This document shows, piece after piece, positions 7,620 through 16,296 of a stretch of 35,087 nt of DNA. Origin of the DNA: an uncultured Leptotrichia sp. (GTDB taxonomy: Bacteria > Fusobacteriota > Fusobacteriia > Fusobacteriales > Leptotrichiaceae); the NCBI GenBank assembly GCA_937925095.1, contig CALEXX010000015.1, positions 1 through 35,087 on the forward strand, given 5' to 3'. The position numbers and the translations under genes are program-made. The notes beneath the pieces were generated by a model. The model was not told the DNA's origin. It worked only from the letters and a program-made list of their open reading frames with translations, and ran no database searches. Every line of letters starts with the position of its first letter. Position 1 is the first letter of the stretch.

Positions 7620-8135
7620 ATGGGTTTATTCGATTTATTCAAAGGGAAAAAAGAAGCTGAAACACAAGAATTTAATGGAAAGGTATTTGCACCAATTTCA
7701 GGTAAACTTTTACCTTTATCAGAAGTACCTGATGAAGTTTTTGCTCAAAAAATGATAGGGGATGGAATAGCTATTGAGCCATCAGAATCAGGAGTAATGT
7801 TAGCACCTGCAGATGGGAAACTTGAAAAAATATTTGAAACAAATCATGCGTTCAGTATTGTAACACCTTCAGGATTAGAAATATTTGTTCACTTTGGAAT
7901 GGATACAGTAAAACTTGAAGGAAAAGGATTCGAAAGATTAGTAAATGAAGGAGATGTTGTAAAAAAAGGAACTCCTCTAATTAAGTATGACTATGATTTC
8001 TTAAAAGAAAATGCTAAATCAATAATCACTCCTGTAATTATTTCAAATTCAGATGAATTTGGAGCATTAAATGGTGTAGAATCAGGAAATGCTGTAGCTG
8101 GAGAAACATTAGTTTTAGATGTTCAAAAAAAATAA
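7620..8135 (+). CDS. crr: PTS glucose-type EIIA component (IIA-Glc, Crr-like)
   Basis: 171 residues, a free-standing IIA domain. It accepts phosphate from HPr and passes it to an EIIB domain. His91 in IFVHFGMDTVKL corresponds to the phosphorylated histidine, and His76 in NHAFSI to the second active-site histidine. The N-terminus MGLFDLFKGKKE is the typical amphipathic tail of Crr. SD GGAGG precedes ATG. It is monocistronic: its own upstream region and a strong terminator at 8155. No EIIBC gene is in the window, so the sugar partner cannot be told; regulation of non-PTS permeases, known for E. coli Crr, is possible but unproven here. Confidence 0.93.
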   Translation: MGLFDLFKGKKEAETQEFNGKVFAPISGKLLPLSEVPDEVFAQKMIGDGIAIEPSESGVMLAPADGKLEKIFETNHAFSIVTPSGLEIFVHFGMDTVKLEGKGFERLVNEGDVVKKGTPLIKYDYDFLKENAKSIITPVIISNSDEFGALNGVESGNAVAGETLVLDVQKK

Positions 8136-8154
8136 TGTAAAATAAAGGATACAG

Positions 8155-8206
8155 AAGAACTGTTTGGAAATGGGAAATCCCACTTTCTTAAATAGTTCTT
8201 TTTTTT
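8155..8206 (+). terminator. Terminator after crr
   Basis: AAGAACTGTTT (8155-8165) pairs with AAATAGTTCTT (8190-8200), with one G-T pair; an inner TGGGAAATCCCA lies in the loop, and an eight-T run follows. It stops crr transcription before the acn operon. Confidence 0.8.
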
Positions 8207-8300
8207 GTAATTATATTAATTGTATATAGTTTTATCTTTTAAAAATATATACAATAGATTTTTAAATAATGAAAATATATGGGATTTTCATGAGAATTTA

Positions 8301-8330
8301 TTGACTAGGGTAAATTAAAAGTTATATAAT
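8301..8330 (+). promoter_or_regulatory. Promoter of the acn-icd-gltA operon
   Basis: TTGACT at 8301-8306 and TATAAT at 8325-8330 with an 18-base spacer, after the crr terminator and about 50 bases before the aconitase start. Confidence 0.5.
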
Positions 8331-8378
8331 AATTTCATTGATACTAAAATAAAATGAAATTTGGGAGGAAATCTAATT

Positions 8379-10310
8379 ATGGGAATGAACTTAACCTATA
8401 AAATATTAAGCAATAACTTGATAAAAGGTGAGTTAAAAGCGGGAAATGAAATTGCTGTCAGAGTTCATCAGACTTTGACACAGGATTCAACAGGAACAAT
8501 GGCGTATCTTCAGTTAAATTCCATGAACATAGAAGATGTTGCAACAGAAGTTTCTGTAGCTTATGTAGATCACAATATGCTTCAGTCAAGCTTTGAAAAT
8601 GCAGATGACCATGAATTTATAAAAACATCTGCAGCAAGACATAACATTATTTTTTCAAAACCTGGGAATGGAATATGTCACAGATTACATCTTGAAAAAT
8701 TTGGGAAACCTGGAAAAATATTAATTGGTTCTGACAGCCATACTCCTACAGGTGGAGGACTTGGAATGATTGCAATAGGAGCAGGAGGACTTGATGTTGC
8801 CATAGGAATGGCTAGAGGACTTTATTATCTGAAGGCTCCAAAGGTTTATAATATAGAGCTGAAGGGAAAACTGCAGCCATGGGTGTCTGCAAAGGATATA
8901 ATTCTTTACGTTTTAAGAAAACTTACTGTTAAAGGTGGAGTAGGATACGTGATGGAATACACTGGAGAAGGGACAAAATGTCTTTCAGTAGAGGACAGGG
9001 CTACCATTACAAATATGGGAGCTGAACTTGGAGCAACTACATCGATATTTCCAAGTGATGAACTGACAAGGGACTTTTTAATAAAACAGTCAAGAGAGGA
9101 AGATTACATAGAAATGCTTCCTGATGAAGATGCAGAATATGATGAAAAATTAATTGTAAATCTGAATGAACTTGTACCTCTTGCAGCTTTTCCACATAGT
9201 CCTGACAACGTTCATGAAATACCTGAAGAAAAGATAAAGGTAGACCAGATAGCAATCGGTTCATGTACAAATTCTTCTTATTCTGATTTTATGAAGCTGG
9301 CGGCTATTCTGGATGGAAAAAAGGTACATCCTGATGTAAGTCTTGTTTTATCTCCAGGATCAAGCAGTATTATGAAAATGGTTTCTGAAAATGGAGCATT
9401 GTCGAAGTTTATTGCGGCAGGAGCAAGACTTCTTGAAGCTGCCTGCGGCCCATGTATAGGAATGGGTCAGGCACCTAAATCAAATGGAATATCATTGAGA
9501 ACATTTAACAGAAACTTTAAGGGAAGATGTGGAACAATGGATGCAGGAGTTTATCTTGTAAGTACAGAAACAGCGGCTGCATCAGCGTTGACTGGGTATC
9601 TTACAGATCCTAGGGAGCTAGGGGATGAAATAAAAGTTGATTTTCCTGAAAAATATGATGTTTCGGATAACTATTATATTTATCCTTCTGCTGATAAAAA
9701 GGAAAGAGGGAATGTAGAAATAATAATGGGACCAAATATAAAGCCATTTCCAGTTGGAGAAAAGTTACAGGATAGTTTTACAAAGAAAGTGATATTGAAA
9801 ACAAAGGATAATATAACAACAGATGATATATGTCCTTCCAATGCGGCATTACTTCCTTTCAGATCTAATATACCTAAATTGTCTGAACACTGTTTTCAGA
9901 CTATAATTCCTGATTTTAAGGAAAGGGCTGAAAAGAATAACGGTGGAATTATTATAGGTGGAGATAACTACGGGCAAGGTTCGAGCAGGGAACATGCGGC
10001 ACTTCTTCCGCTTTATCTTGGAATAAAGGCTGTAATAGCAAAATCCTTTGCGAGAATACATAAGGCAAACCTTATAAACAGTGGAATTCTTCCATTGGAA
10101 TTTATCAGTTCAGCAGATTATGATTCAATTGATGAATATGATGAACTGGAATTGACAGACATAAAAGAATCTCTGGTAAAGGGAGAATTTATAGTAAAAA
10201 ACAAAACGAAAAATACAGAATTTAAAGTTAAATTTAATGGTTCAGAAAGAGAATTGAAGATACTGGGATACGGAGGGTATTTATCTTTTGCCATGTCAGA
10301 TGAATTTTAG
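8379..10310 (+). CDS. acnA: Aconitate hydratase
   Basis: 643 residues from the ATG at 8379; an upstream in-frame TTG at 8361 is rejected because the SD GGGAGG (8363-8368) lies after it and fits the ATG. It isomerises citrate to isocitrate via cis-aconitate using a [4Fe-4S] cluster. Cluster ligands are Cys296 (IGSCTNSS) and Cys356/Cys359 (AACGPCIGMG). GSDSHTPTGGG and the C-terminal swivel-domain GGDNYGQGSSREHA are also present. The protein is shorter than the about 890-residue AcnA/AcnB and belongs to the compact aconitase branch, so the symbol is nominal. The order acn-icd-gltA strongly supports aconitase rather than isopropylmalate isomerase. Confidence 0.93.
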   Translation: MGMNLTYKILSNNLIKGELKAGNEIAVRVHQTLTQDSTGTMAYLQLNSMNIEDVATEVSVAYVDHNMLQSSFENADDHEFIKTSAARHNIIFSKPGNGICHRLHLEKFGKPGKILIGSDSHTPTGGGLGMIAIGAGGLDVAIGMARGLYYLKAPKVYNIELKGKLQPWVSAKDIILYVLRKLTVKGGVGYVMEYTGEGTKCLSVEDRATITNMGAELGATTSIFPSDELTRDFLIKQSREEDYIEMLPDEDAEYDEKLIVNLNELVPLAAFPHSPDNVHEIPEEKIKVDQIAIGSCTNSSYSDFMKLAAILDGKKVHPDVSLVLSPGSSSIMKMVSENGALSKFIAAGARLLEAACGPCIGMGQAPKSNGISLRTFNRNFKGRCGTMDAGVYLVSTETAAASALTGYLTDPRELGDEIKVDFPEKYDVSDNYYIYPSADKKERGNVEIIMGPNIKPFPVGEKLQDSFTKKVILKTKDNITTDDICPSNAALLPFRSNIPKLSEHCFQTIIPDFKERAEKNNGGIIIGGDNYGQGSSREHAALLPLYLGIKAVIAKSFARIHKANLINSGILPLEFISSADYDSIDEYDELELTDIKESLVKGEFIVKNKTKNTEFKVKFNGSERELKILGYGGYLSFAMSDEF

Positions 10311-10368
10311 GTGGAAGGAATTGATGGAACAGTAAAATTGAGGTTTAAAAAATTATGGAGGTTTGTTT

Positions 10369-11373
10369 ATGAATAAAATAGTTACATTAATACCGGGAGA
10401 CGGTATCGGACCTGAAATATCAGAAAGTTTAAAAAATATTTTTGAAGCTGCAGGAGTTCCTGTCAGTTTTGAAACAGAAAATGCAGGGACAGAAGTATAT
10501 GAAAAAACAGGAGAACTGATTCCTGAAAGTCTTTATAAAAGTGTTGAAAAAAATAAAATTGCTATAAAGGGGCCTATTGGAACACCGATTGGAAAAGGAT
10601 TTAGAAGTATAAATGTATATTTGAGAAAAAAATATGACCTTTATTCAAATATAAGACCATGCAGAAATTTGCCTGGAGTAAAGACAAGATTTGAAAATGT
10701 TGATATTGTAATATTCAGGGAAAATACTGAAGGAATATATATAGGCGAAGAAAAGTATGAAAATGAAGAAAAGACCACTGCTGTTGCAATTAAAAGGATT
10801 ACAGAAAAAGGAAGTCATAGAATAATAAAATCAGCATTTGAATATGCTAAAAATAATAATCTGGATAAGGTTACAGTTGTCCACAAGGCTAATATACTGA
10901 AATTAACAGACGGACTTTTCCTTGAAATTGCAAGAAAAGTTGCAGAAGAATACCCTGGAATTACACTTGAAGAAACAATAATTGACAATATGTGTATGCA
11001 GCTTGTAAGCAGACCTGAAAAATATAAGGTTATTGTAACGATGAATTTATATGGAGATATTCTTTCAGATCTTGTAGCAGGGCTTGTAGGTGGACTTGGA
11101 ATTGCTCCTGGTGCAAATGTAGGAGATGATATTGCAATATTTGAAGCTGTACATGGATCGGCACCTGATATTGCAGGACAGAATAAGGCAAATCCCCTTG
11201 CTCTTATACTTTCAGGAATTGAAATGCTGAAATATATGAATCTCAATGATTATGCTGACAAAATAGAAAAGGCTGTTTTAAAAACTTTGGAAGTTTCAAA
11301 TGTAAAAACTGCAGATTTGGGAGGAACAGCTTCAACAACTGAATTTACTGAAAAAATTATTGAAAATCTTTAG
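10369..11373 (+). CDS. icd: Isocitrate dehydrogenase, NAD-type (isocitrate/isopropylmalate dehydrogenase family)
   Basis: 334 residues from the ATG at 10369; an in-frame TTG six bases earlier is too near the SD GGAGG (10357-10361). It decarboxylates isocitrate to 2-oxoglutarate. Landmarks are LIPGDGIGPEI at the N-terminus, RSINVYLRKKYDLYSNIRPC (substrate arginines), RENTEGIYIGEE, HKANILKLTDG and the metal-binding DILSDLVAGLVGG, with nucleotide-site VHGSAPDIAGQNKANP. The short form and LRK-DLY-N-RP arrangement match NAD-type IDH rather than LeuB. Flanking aconitase and citrate synthase genes make isocitrate the expected substrate. Cofactor preference is inferred. Confidence 0.9.
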   Translation: MNKIVTLIPGDGIGPEISESLKNIFEAAGVPVSFETENAGTEVYEKTGELIPESLYKSVEKNKIAIKGPIGTPIGKGFRSINVYLRKKYDLYSNIRPCRNLPGVKTRFENVDIVIFRENTEGIYIGEEKYENEEKTTAVAIKRITEKGSHRIIKSAFEYAKNNNLDKVTVVHKANILKLTDGLFLEIARKVAEEYPGITLEETIIDNMCMQLVSRPEKYKVIVTMNLYGDILSDLVAGLVGGLGIAPGANVGDDIAIFEAVHGSAPDIAGQNKANPLALILSGIEMLKYMNLNDYADKIEKAVLKTLEVSNVKTADLGGTASTTEFTEKIIENL

Positions 11374-11396
11374 TTCATTTAATTTAGGAGGAAACC

Positions 11397-12725
11397 ATGA
11401 AAAGTGATTTTATAAAGGAAATGTGTAATCTCATACATGAGAATAACTTCATTTCTGAAGAACTGTATGATGAACTGGATGTAAAAAGAGGGCTACGTAA
11501 CAAAAATGGAACAGGAGTTCTTGTCGGACTTACAAAAATAGGATCTGTACAAGGGTATAGCATTCAGGAAGGTAAGAAAATTCCTGCAGAAGGAAGACTT
11601 TATTATAGAGGATTCCTTATTGAAGATATTTTGAAGGAATTTGGGAAAGAAAAGTTTTTTTCCTTTGAAAAGACAATGTTTTTATTACTTTTTGGAAAAA
11701 TTCCTACAAATTTTGAACTTAAGATGTTTAACAGTACATTAAAAGAATATCGTACACTACCTGATGAATTTATAGAAAATTTTATTTTAAGGCAGCCAAG
11801 TAAAGATATAATGAACCAGCTTCAGAGAACAGTTCTATGTCTTTACACTATTGATAAAAATCCTGATGATACTTCACTTGAAAACTTGATTAATCAGGCT
11901 CTTCACCTTATTGCAAAGTTTCCAAGCCTTCTGGTTTACAGCTATCAAGCTGTAAATCATAAGCATTTTAAGCAAAGTTTTATTATACATAATCCGGTGG
12001 AAGAATATAGTATTGCCCAGAATATACTTCATATGTTGAGAGCTGACAGCAGTTTTACTGCTCTGGAAGCTGAAATACTTGATTTGATACTTCTCATTCA
12101 TGCTGAACATGGAGGAGGAAATAACTCTACATTTACTTCGCATGTTGTTTCTTCAACAGGAACAGATACATATTCTTCAGTTTCCGCCTCTATCGGTTCA
12201 CTTAAAGGGCCTTTACACGGAGGGGCAAACTGTATGGTTTCCAATATGATTGAAGATATAAAGAAAAATTGCAGTTACACTAACGAAGAGTTTCTGAAGG
12301 AATATATAAGAAAAATATTTATGGGTGAAGCATTTGACAGAAGTGGTAAGGTTTACGGAATGGGACATGCAATTTATACACTTTCAGATCCGAGAGCTGT
12401 TATTTTAAAGAAAAAAGCCTATGAGCTTGCAAAAGAAAAAGGACAGCTTGAGGAATTTGAACTGTTCAGTAATGTGGAAAAATTTACAAAGGAAATTGGT
12501 AAAGAATTGAAGGGAGAAAACTTTGAAATATGTGCAAACGTTGATTTATATTCAGGGTTTGTCTACAAACTTCTTAATATCCCAACAAATATTTTTACTC
12601 CGCTATTTGCCCTTGCCAGAATAGCAAGCTGGAATGCCCACAGAATCGAGCAGATTACAAGTGATAGAAAAATTATCCGTCCAGCATATAAAGCGATAGA
12701 TGTACATGGTAAATTGTTAACGTAA
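11397..12725 (+). CDS. gltA: Citrate synthase
   Basis: 442 residues. It condenses acetyl-CoA and oxaloacetate to citrate. Catalytic residues fit the family: His in GPLHGGANCMVSN, His in YGMGHAIYTLSDPRA, and Asp in CANVDLYSGFVY. The N-terminal RGLRNKNGTGVLVGLTKIGS and PAEGRLYYRGFLIEDI blocks are those of the form found in anaerobic Firmicutes and Fusobacteria. SD GGAGG is seven bases before ATG; only 23 bases separate it from icd. With aconitase and IDH it forms a complete route to 2-oxoglutarate, presumably for glutamate synthesis in an organism otherwise lacking a TCA cycle in this window. Confidence 0.94.
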   Translation: MKSDFIKEMCNLIHENNFISEELYDELDVKRGLRNKNGTGVLVGLTKIGSVQGYSIQEGKKIPAEGRLYYRGFLIEDILKEFGKEKFFSFEKTMFLLLFGKIPTNFELKMFNSTLKEYRTLPDEFIENFILRQPSKDIMNQLQRTVLCLYTIDKNPDDTSLENLINQALHLIAKFPSLLVYSYQAVNHKHFKQSFIIHNPVEEYSIAQNILHMLRADSSFTALEAEILDLILLIHAEHGGGNNSTFTSHVVSSTGTDTYSSVSASIGSLKGPLHGGANCMVSNMIEDIKKNCSYTNEEFLKEYIRKIFMGEAFDRSGKVYGMGHAIYTLSDPRAVILKKKAYELAKEKGQLEEFELFSNVEKFTKEIGKELKGENFEICANVDLYSGFVYKLLNIPTNIFTPLFALARIASWNAHRIEQITSDRKIIRPAYKAIDVHGKLLT

Positions 12726-12771
12726 AATTGATTAAAATAAAAAAGGTGTTTCAAAAAATTAAAAATTAACG

Positions 12772-12999
12772 AAAAAGAGACTGTTTCAAAATTGAAAAAA
12801 TACAAAAAACATATTTATTCATTTACTAAAATTTCACTTATATAAAACAGTCATTCATAAAGAAAAAGTCAAAATACACCTGAAAAATCAGGTTGTTGAC
12901 TTTTTCTAAATTCATTTCCTATTTTGCATTGTGAAATTCTAAATAATTCATAAATATAGTTTTTACCGTATTTTTTAATTTTTAAGACAGCCCCTTTTT
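12772..12999. mobile_element. MITE-like element (copy 2 of the repeat family)
   Basis: About 228 bases with imperfect terminal inverted repeats: AAAAAGAGACTGTTTCAAAA starts at 12772, and AAAAAGGGGCTGTCTTAAAA is read inward on the minus strand from 12999. About 21 of the first 29 bases after the A run agree. The inner part (12845-12994) is about 97% identical to copy 1 at 1-150, including the open MNYL start, but with an in-frame TAG. It looks like an internally deleted transposon lacking any transposase. Another end-like sequence at 12740-12771 precedes it in tandem. The 12726-13033 gap holds nothing else recognisable. Confidence 0.65.
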
Positions 13000-13033
13000 A
13001 TATTAGTATGTAAGTTTTTTTGAAATAAACTTC

Positions 13034-14413
13034 CTACTTTAATTTTCTTATTTTAAGTTTTTTTACATCAACATTTTCCCAGTCCAGTGTCTTTACAAGA
13101 TAGAAAAATATTATTCCTGCAACAGTGTTTGAAAACAGGTTTCCCCAGAAAATAGAGTACAAACCTAAATATTTTTGTGTAACTATAATAAATACATATC
13201 TGAAAAGCCATATTCTCAATATGGACATAACAAGCGGAATATTATTTTTTCCTAAAGCTACGTATACACCCTGACATACAGTGAAAATACCGAAACCTAT
13301 TATTGAATAGGTGAAAATATTTAGAGCGTTGTCAGCTATTGCCGCTATTTCCTTGTTTCTTGTGAAAAGGGCTATCATATTATGATTGAGGGGAACTATC
13401 AGGATTATTGTCAGTGCTGCAATAACGACACTTGTAATCCAACTGTAAGTGAAAATCTTTTTGGATTTTTCAATATTTTTAAGTCCCATATTAATGCTTA
13501 TCATTGTAGTAACAGCTGTTCCAATTGAGGAAGGAAGGTTGAAGCAGAGTGAGTTGATATTTGCCGCAATTCCTTGTCCTGTCAGGGCAATTGCACCGTA
13601 TTTTTCCATTTCCTTATTTATAAGAAAAAAACCAAAGTAAATCAGCATGTAGTTTATCATTGCTGGAAGTCCTATTCTTGTAATTTTCATTATAATCGGA
13701 AGTTTCATGGAATATTTACGCAAATCCAGCTTTGTTTCACTTGTTCTGACAAAAACATCATGAAACATCCATAATGTAATGACAACATATGAACAGAATG
13801 TAGCTGCTACTGCTCCAATAAGTCCCATACGGAAAATATAAAGAAACAATGAATTAAAAAATATTTTTAAAACAAGAAGTAGTGATATTCTTATAAATGT
13901 AACTTCAGGCCGTCCTATTGCATTCTTGGAAGAATTGTAAATAGCCGCGAGGAATATAAGAGGCATTACGAATGAGTAGGCTGCAATATAAGTAAATACT
14001 GTACTTCTTATTTCTTCTGAAGTGGTTTTTGAAATAACAAAAGCCATAAGAATACATATAGGAATCAGTATAAGTCCTATTATAAAGCTGAAAATATAAA
14101 TTTGAAGCATTGTTTCCCTTACAGCCCTCATTATTCCCTTTCCATAGTATTTTCCAATCATTGCCATGGCTGCAACTCCAAGTCCCTGCGAGAGGGCAAC
14201 CATAATATTAAGTACAGGCTGACTGAAGGTTACAGAACCTGCAACAACTACATTTGTCAAGTTAGTTAAGAAAAAATTATCTGAAAGAGGTATAAGAGCC
14301 TGTATTATTCCAACTAGCAATGTGGGAATAGATAAAAAAAGTAAAGTATTCAGAATACTTCCATTTATAATCATTTCACGGCGTTCTTCTACAGACTGTT
14401 TTAAAAATAACAT
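13034..14413 (-). CDS. MATE-family multidrug/sodium exporter
   Basis: 459 residues from the ATG at 14413, chosen because AGAGG sits directly upstream; a longer frame to 14470 would start inside AT-rich sequence without an SD. About 12 membrane segments are apparent in two halves of six. The N-terminal ILNTLLFLSIPTLLVGIIQALIPLSDNFFL is the typical MATE start, and the second-half ITRIGLPAMINYMLIYFGFFLI has the family's repeat pattern. It exports cationic drugs or metabolites with Na+ or H+ in related proteins; the substrate is unknown here. It is divergent from the ABC exporter genes at 14629. Confidence 0.88.
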   Translation of the reverse strand: MLFLKQSVEERREMIINGSILNTLLFLSIPTLLVGIIQALIPLSDNFFLTNLTNVVVAGSVTFSQPVLNIMVALSQGLGVAAMAMIGKYYGKGIMRAVRETMLQIYIFSFIIGLILIPICILMAFVISKTTSEEIRSTVFTYIAAYSFVMPLIFLAAIYNSSKNAIGRPEVTFIRISLLLVLKIFFNSLFLYIFRMGLIGAVAATFCSYVVITLWMFHDVFVRTSETKLDLRKYSMKLPIIMKITRIGLPAMINYMLIYFGFFLINKEMEKYGAIALTGQGIAANINSLCFNLPSSIGTAVTTMISINMGLKNIEKSKKIFTYSWITSVVIAALTIILIVPLNHNMIALFTRNKEIAAIADNALNIFTYSIIGFGIFTVCQGVYVALGKNNIPLVMSILRIWLFRYVFIIVTQKYLGLYSIFWGNLFSNTVAGIIFFYLVKTLDWENVDVKKLKIRKLK

Positions 14414-14564
14414 AATATTACCTCTTTTCTTATAGTAATTTTTTATATTATTATAACATTTTAATAACAAAAATAAAATTAGAAAATAAGTAATAAATAA
14501 TAATTTTATCTTAATTATATATATAGATTATAAATATTATGGAAAAAATATATGGGATTTATTA

Positions 14565-14593
14565 TTGAAATTAGAAATACAATATAGTATGAT
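14565..14593 (+). promoter_or_regulatory. Promoter of the ABC exporter pair
   Basis: TTGAAA at 14565-14570 and TATGAT at 14588-14593, 17 bases apart. Confidence 0.55.
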
Positions 14594-14628
14594 AGTGTAT
14601 ATAACTAATATAAAGAAAGGGTGATTCT

Positions 14629-16296
14629 ATGATAAATTCTAAAATTTTGAGGTATATTTCCAGAAAAGACAGTATTATTTTAATTTTTTTGAAAATTTTT
14701 CTAAGTGGATTCAACATGCTAGTTTCTTTAATGATACAAATAGGTCTGGAAAGTATTTATGGTAAAAAAAATAACTATCTGTTTTTTATTCTTACAGGTC
14801 TGATTATAGGATCGGTCGTGTATTCTTTATGTTATTATCAGAATTCAATTCTGCTTGAAAAAACTAAAAAGAAAATAATGGAAAAAATAAGTCTGGAGCT
14901 GATGGAAAGTTATTTAAAAAGCGAAGGCAATGGGAAAATTCATTCAGGAGAAATTTTAAACTTAATCAATGAAGACACTGAAATCATAGGAGATTATTTA
15001 CTGTATGGTTTATTTCCGATGTTTGATTTGATTTTAATGATTGGATTTGGTTTTGGATATATGCTATCAGTATCTTTGAAAATTACTTTGTTTTATATAC
15101 TTATAAGTACAGTATTTTTTGTTGCTGCCAAAAAAGTTTATTTAAAAGCTGCCTTTTACAGGGAAACCTATGAAAAGAAAGATGATATGCATAATAGATT
15201 TTATGAGGAAATTCAGAGAAATATTCCTATTATCAAGGTATATTCTCTTGTAAAGTTTATCTTGTCAAAGCATTGGATGTTTTATGAAGAAAAAATAAAG
15301 GATTATAAAAAAGTTGCTTCAGCAATAGGGGTAAGCAACGGTATATTTTCAGGGGGAGTGTACTTAACAGAGATTTTAAGTCTTATTGCAGGATTGCTAT
15401 TAGTAAAATCGGGAGAAATTTCAATGGCTGCAATGATAGGAATATGGAATGTCGGAATAGGTTCCATACTATATCCTTTTTTAGATATTCCTTCAATCAT
15501 AGGCTACATGTCTAAACAGAAAGTATCTGTAAGTAGGGTTTTTAAACATTTAGATAGAATCGAGGAAAAATATACTGATATTAAAATTCAATCAGAAAAA
15601 ATATTAGACAGAATAGATGAAATAAAGAAAAAAGAATCTTTAAATATAAAATTTGAAAACTATCAGATAGTTGGAGAAAATATAAGTTTTAGATATCCGG
15701 ATAATGATAAAATGATTTTTGATAAGTTCAATTTTATTATTCCTGACAAGAAAATAACTTATATAAAAGGAAGCAATGGATCAGGAAAAACAACTCTAAT
15801 GGAAATGATATTATCAGTATTAAAACCATTAAAAGGAGAAATTTATGGAATGAAAAATGGGAAAAAAGAAATTATGGAAGGAAAATTGGGATATGTTCCA
15901 CAGAAGTCAGAATTTTTTAATACAACAATATTTCGAAACCTGACTTTAGATAAAAATTATTCTGAAGAAGAAGTTGCAGATGTCCTGAAAAAAGTAAACA
16001 TGTATTCTGTAATTGAAAAATTTCCAAAGAAACTTGATACAGTTTTTGGTGAAAATACTAATTTTTCAGCAGGTCAGCTGAGAAGACTTTCCATAGCAAG
16101 AAGTCTTCTGTTTAAACCTGATTTCATATTTCTTGATGAGCCATTTTCAGATTTAGATATTGAAAATCAGAAGATACTGATGACATTATTTCAAGAATTA
16201 AAAAATATAATGGGAATTGTAATAATAACACATACATATGATTTTATTACAGAAAATGATAATATAATTGAAGTTGGTGATGTAAATGAAAAATAA
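14629..16296 (+). CDS. ABC exporter half-transporter, subunit 1 (TMD-NBD fusion)
   Basis: 555 residues. The N-terminal about 300 residues hold six predicted membrane segments (for example IILIFLKIFLSGFNMLVSLM and FFILTGLIIGSVVYSLCYY). The ATPase domain has Walker A GSNGSGKTT at 381-389, Q-loop YVPQKSEFF, signature FSAGQLRRLSIARSLL near 479, Walker B FIFLDEPFSDLD and switch His in IITHTY. It overlaps the next gene by 11 bases, so the two form an obligate heterodimer. The signature motif has FSAGQ instead of LSGGQ. SD AAAGGG lies before ATG. The substrate (peptide, lipid or drug) cannot be told. Confidence 0.88.
   Translation: MINSKILRYISRKDSIILIFLKIFLSGFNMLVSLMIQIGLESIYGKKNNYLFFILTGLIIGSVVYSLCYYQNSILLEKTKKKIMEKISLELMESYLKSEGNGKIHSGEILNLINEDTEIIGDYLLYGLFPMFDLILMIGFGFGYMLSVSLKITLFYILISTVFFVAAKKVYLKAAFYRETYEKKDDMHNRFYEEIQRNIPIIKVYSLVKFILSKHWMFYEEKIKDYKKVASAIGVSNGIFSGGVYLTEILSLIAGLLLVKSGEISMAAMIGIWNVGIGSILYPFLDIPSIIGYMSKQKVSVSRVFKHLDRIEEKYTDIKIQSEKILDRIDEIKKKESLNIKFENYQIVGENISFRYPDNDKMIFDKFNFIIPDKKITYIKGSNGSGKTTLMEMILSVLKPLKGEIYGMKNGKKEIMEGKLGYVPQKSEFFNTTIFRNLTLDKNYSEEEVADVLKKVNMYSVIEKFPKKLDTVFGENTNFSAGQLRRLSIARSLLFKPDFIFLDEPFSDLDIENQKILMTLFQELKNIMGIVIITHTYDFITENDNIIEVGDVNEK

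Noticed and set aside
7522..7755. 77-codon plus-strand frame overlapping crr
   Set aside because: It is out of frame with crr, covers the promoter and SD, and has no SD of its own.
10815..11246. 143-codon minus-strand frame
   Set aside because: Shadow of icd, which is fully supported by family motifs.
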